From positions 1-28,771 of the forward strand of contig JH153269.1 of assembly GCA_000226015.1 (NCBI GenBank): DNA of 28,771 bases, given 5' to 3'. The notes beneath the pieces were generated by a model, which saw nothing but the letters and a program-made list of their open reading frames with translations, searched no databases and was not told the origin of the DNA. This DNA comes from Mnemiopsis leidyi (lineage: Eukaryota; Ctenophora; Tentaculata; Lobata; Bolinopsidae). A program made the translations under genes and the position numbers. Shown piece after piece: positions 27,301 to 28,771 of the stretch. Within the stretch, counting starts at the first letter, position 1. Each line of letters begins with the position of its first letter.

Positions 27301-28771
27301 AATTCCTACCTATAATTCCTAATTACTAGTTCCTATAACCCATAATTGTTATGACTTAAGCAATGACTGTTATTCTGTAAACTGTTTCCTTTGATAAATT
27401 GCCTCCCTAATCACCCTTATAATATTTCTTCTCCGTACCTACCTATGCCGCCTACAGCTGTTTTGTGGGCTTCTGTTTGGAAAAATGAGACTCTATAGTC
27501 TATCTTCGTTACATTACCTCAGAATAAGACTTTCGTATTACGTACTTTTCCCTGCAATCGAAATCATGCATGTTCATGACTACCGCACACCACTTGATGT
27601 AATCTGTTTGGTTTAACAGTTAAACAATAAATATTGATTGTTACAAATTACTCATAATGCAGACATGCCACACTGCAATATACACAATTAGCAAGTTAGA
27701 TGTTGCTTTTTCTTAGTTGAAATGTTTGACATGTAGTATGTCAAGTCAATAATTTCTTGAAATGGCAGTTACAATTTAATTGTAACATAACGTGCTGGTT
27801 TTACCGGTATTTCTAGAAGGTGTCATATGTACAAAGTTGAGATCCTATTGGGGGTCAGATGACGTAAGCCAATCGCTGGATACATGATACCGCCTTTTTT
27901 AATTCAACAAATCAACTTTCGGTAACCGGTTTAGTTGCTTCTTCTTCCACCGTGGCGCTTTTTTAGCGTATCGGTTTTATGCTTTTCTGATTTGAATTTT
28001 ATCTTGCTGATAATAAACACGTTGTTGCTTGTAATTTGGCGTTTGTGAGACTTTTCTCGAAGAGGAAAATCAAATTTTGTTCAATCAATTAAAAAAGCTG
28101 ACTATCTGAATCATGTTTTATTGCCCCTGCACAGATTTTAAATCTAACTGGTTTCAACATCAGGATGTTGCCATAGTGACCTTTTAACTTCAGAGTTCAG
28201 ATTTAAACAAGCTTCAGAGTTCAGATTTAAACATGTAGACGCATGATCACTGAACAGACTCTGATAGTTTACAGCAAGCAGTAATTATCGGACTTAGATT
28301 TTAATTTTCATTGATAAGTTTCTACAGAAAATACAATCTCATGATTTGACTGGATCAGATTTGTAATACCCTGTACATGACTTTTGAAAGATAACGTTGA
28401 AGATATTTCGAAATATTCTCCGCGCCATTGCTCCTCCTTACCTACAATAATTACCTAATTACCTAATTACCTAATAATACGTGTTATCTAGCTTCACTGA
28501 TTTGTCTCGAGTGTGGAGTGTGAGAAAAACTGCAGCTTCATTTCACAGCATTTCCAGATCCGATTTTCTTATCAGTCGCGTAACACACGTACAATTCGCG
28601 AGATAAGAGAGTGTATAGTGTGTATGTCGTGTCTGAAACCACCATGTGTGTATGAAACCACATTTATGTCGTGTCTTACATATAATGTACACTGTACAGC
28701 CTGCCTGATACACATGGTTCTGTCACCCGACGATATTCTTGAATTGTGATGTGTGCATTACGTTATACTTT
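27301..28771. other. No gene seen
   Basis: AT-rich DNA with small duplications: CTTCAGAGTTCAGATTTAAA at 28190 and 28212, and TTACCTAA repeats at 28452-28475. A Cys-containing open frame at 28513-28749 starts without ATG and overlaps TGTGTATG-type repeats, so it is not called as a gene. Confidence 0.5.

Noticed and set aside
27059-27302. Overlapping open frames on both strands in the CCAAT island
   Set aside because: Opposed frames in a G+C-rich patch have fewer stops by composition; no domain or splice sites support either.
28513-28749. Cys-containing open frame near the right end
   Set aside because: No ATG start; the Cys residues come from repeated TGTGT sequence rather than a recognisable zinc-binding or disulphide pattern.
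1-28771. CRISPR array, tRNA, rRNA or viral genes
   Set aside because: The tandem repeats have no unique spacers, no tRNA B-box or cloverleaf was found, and no viral or reverse-transcriptase motif appears in any frame inspected.

Overview
The window is animal (eukaryotic) nuclear DNA: AT-rich, intron-rich, full of minisatellites and small non-autonomous transposons, with no operons, bacterial ribosome sites or long ORFs. The one gene that can be recognised with confidence is a plus-strand, Shaker-type voltage-gated potassium channel. Its common body occupies 19329-21960 in eight short exons: a T1 tetramerisation domain, S1 to S6 with a full S4 charge array, and the pore helix up to the first Thr of the selectivity filter. 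The animal group cannot be fixed from the sequence; a non-model invertebrate is likely.

The unusual part is the two ends of the gene. At the 3' end the common body stops inside the selectivity filter (Thr | Val-Gly-Tyr-Gly). Two alternative terminal exons (22694-22870 and 23925-24176) each supply their own VGYGD, outer pore mouth, S6, C-terminus and stop codon. They differ at the position equivalent to Shaker T449 (Phe versus Tyr) and completely in the cytoplasmic tail. Both have PMT in place of the Shaker PVP S6 motif and Ser at the S6 glycine hinge. At the 5' end, the 17 kb before the T1 exon hold four small G+C-richer ATG exons (2690-2785, 3632-3715, 5341-5418, 10874-10996). All four end at a phase-0 donor, and the T1 exon has a phase-0 acceptor. 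I infer a set of alternative first exons. The gene would then have about four N-termini and two pore/S6/C-terminal modules, chosen by promoter and by terminal-exon/poly(A) selection. Drosophila Shaker is known to have alternative 5' and 3' ends, so the principle has precedent; splitting the filter itself is the striking feature.

Layout: 1-2690 is upstream DNA with a 32-bp minisatellite and a 26-bp array containing perfect RFX X-box motifs. 2532-5583 holds first exons A, B and C with their repeats: a tandemly duplicated splice acceptor at A, a hAT-type MITE with 8-bp target duplications just before the ATG of B, and an octamer (ATGCAAAT) array upstream plus a tandem array of consensus 5' splice sites downstream of C. 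5584-19328 is mostly intronic, with exon D at 10874-10996 and scattered repeats. 19329-24176 is the channel body and its two ends. 24177-28771 is 3' UTR and intergenic DNA with one weak minus-strand exon candidate.

Two sequence-level problems are flagged. The S2 exon carries what looks like a one-base excess in a C6 run. The S5 exon has two acceptors 12 bases apart; only the downstream one gives the Shaker-length S4-S5 linker.
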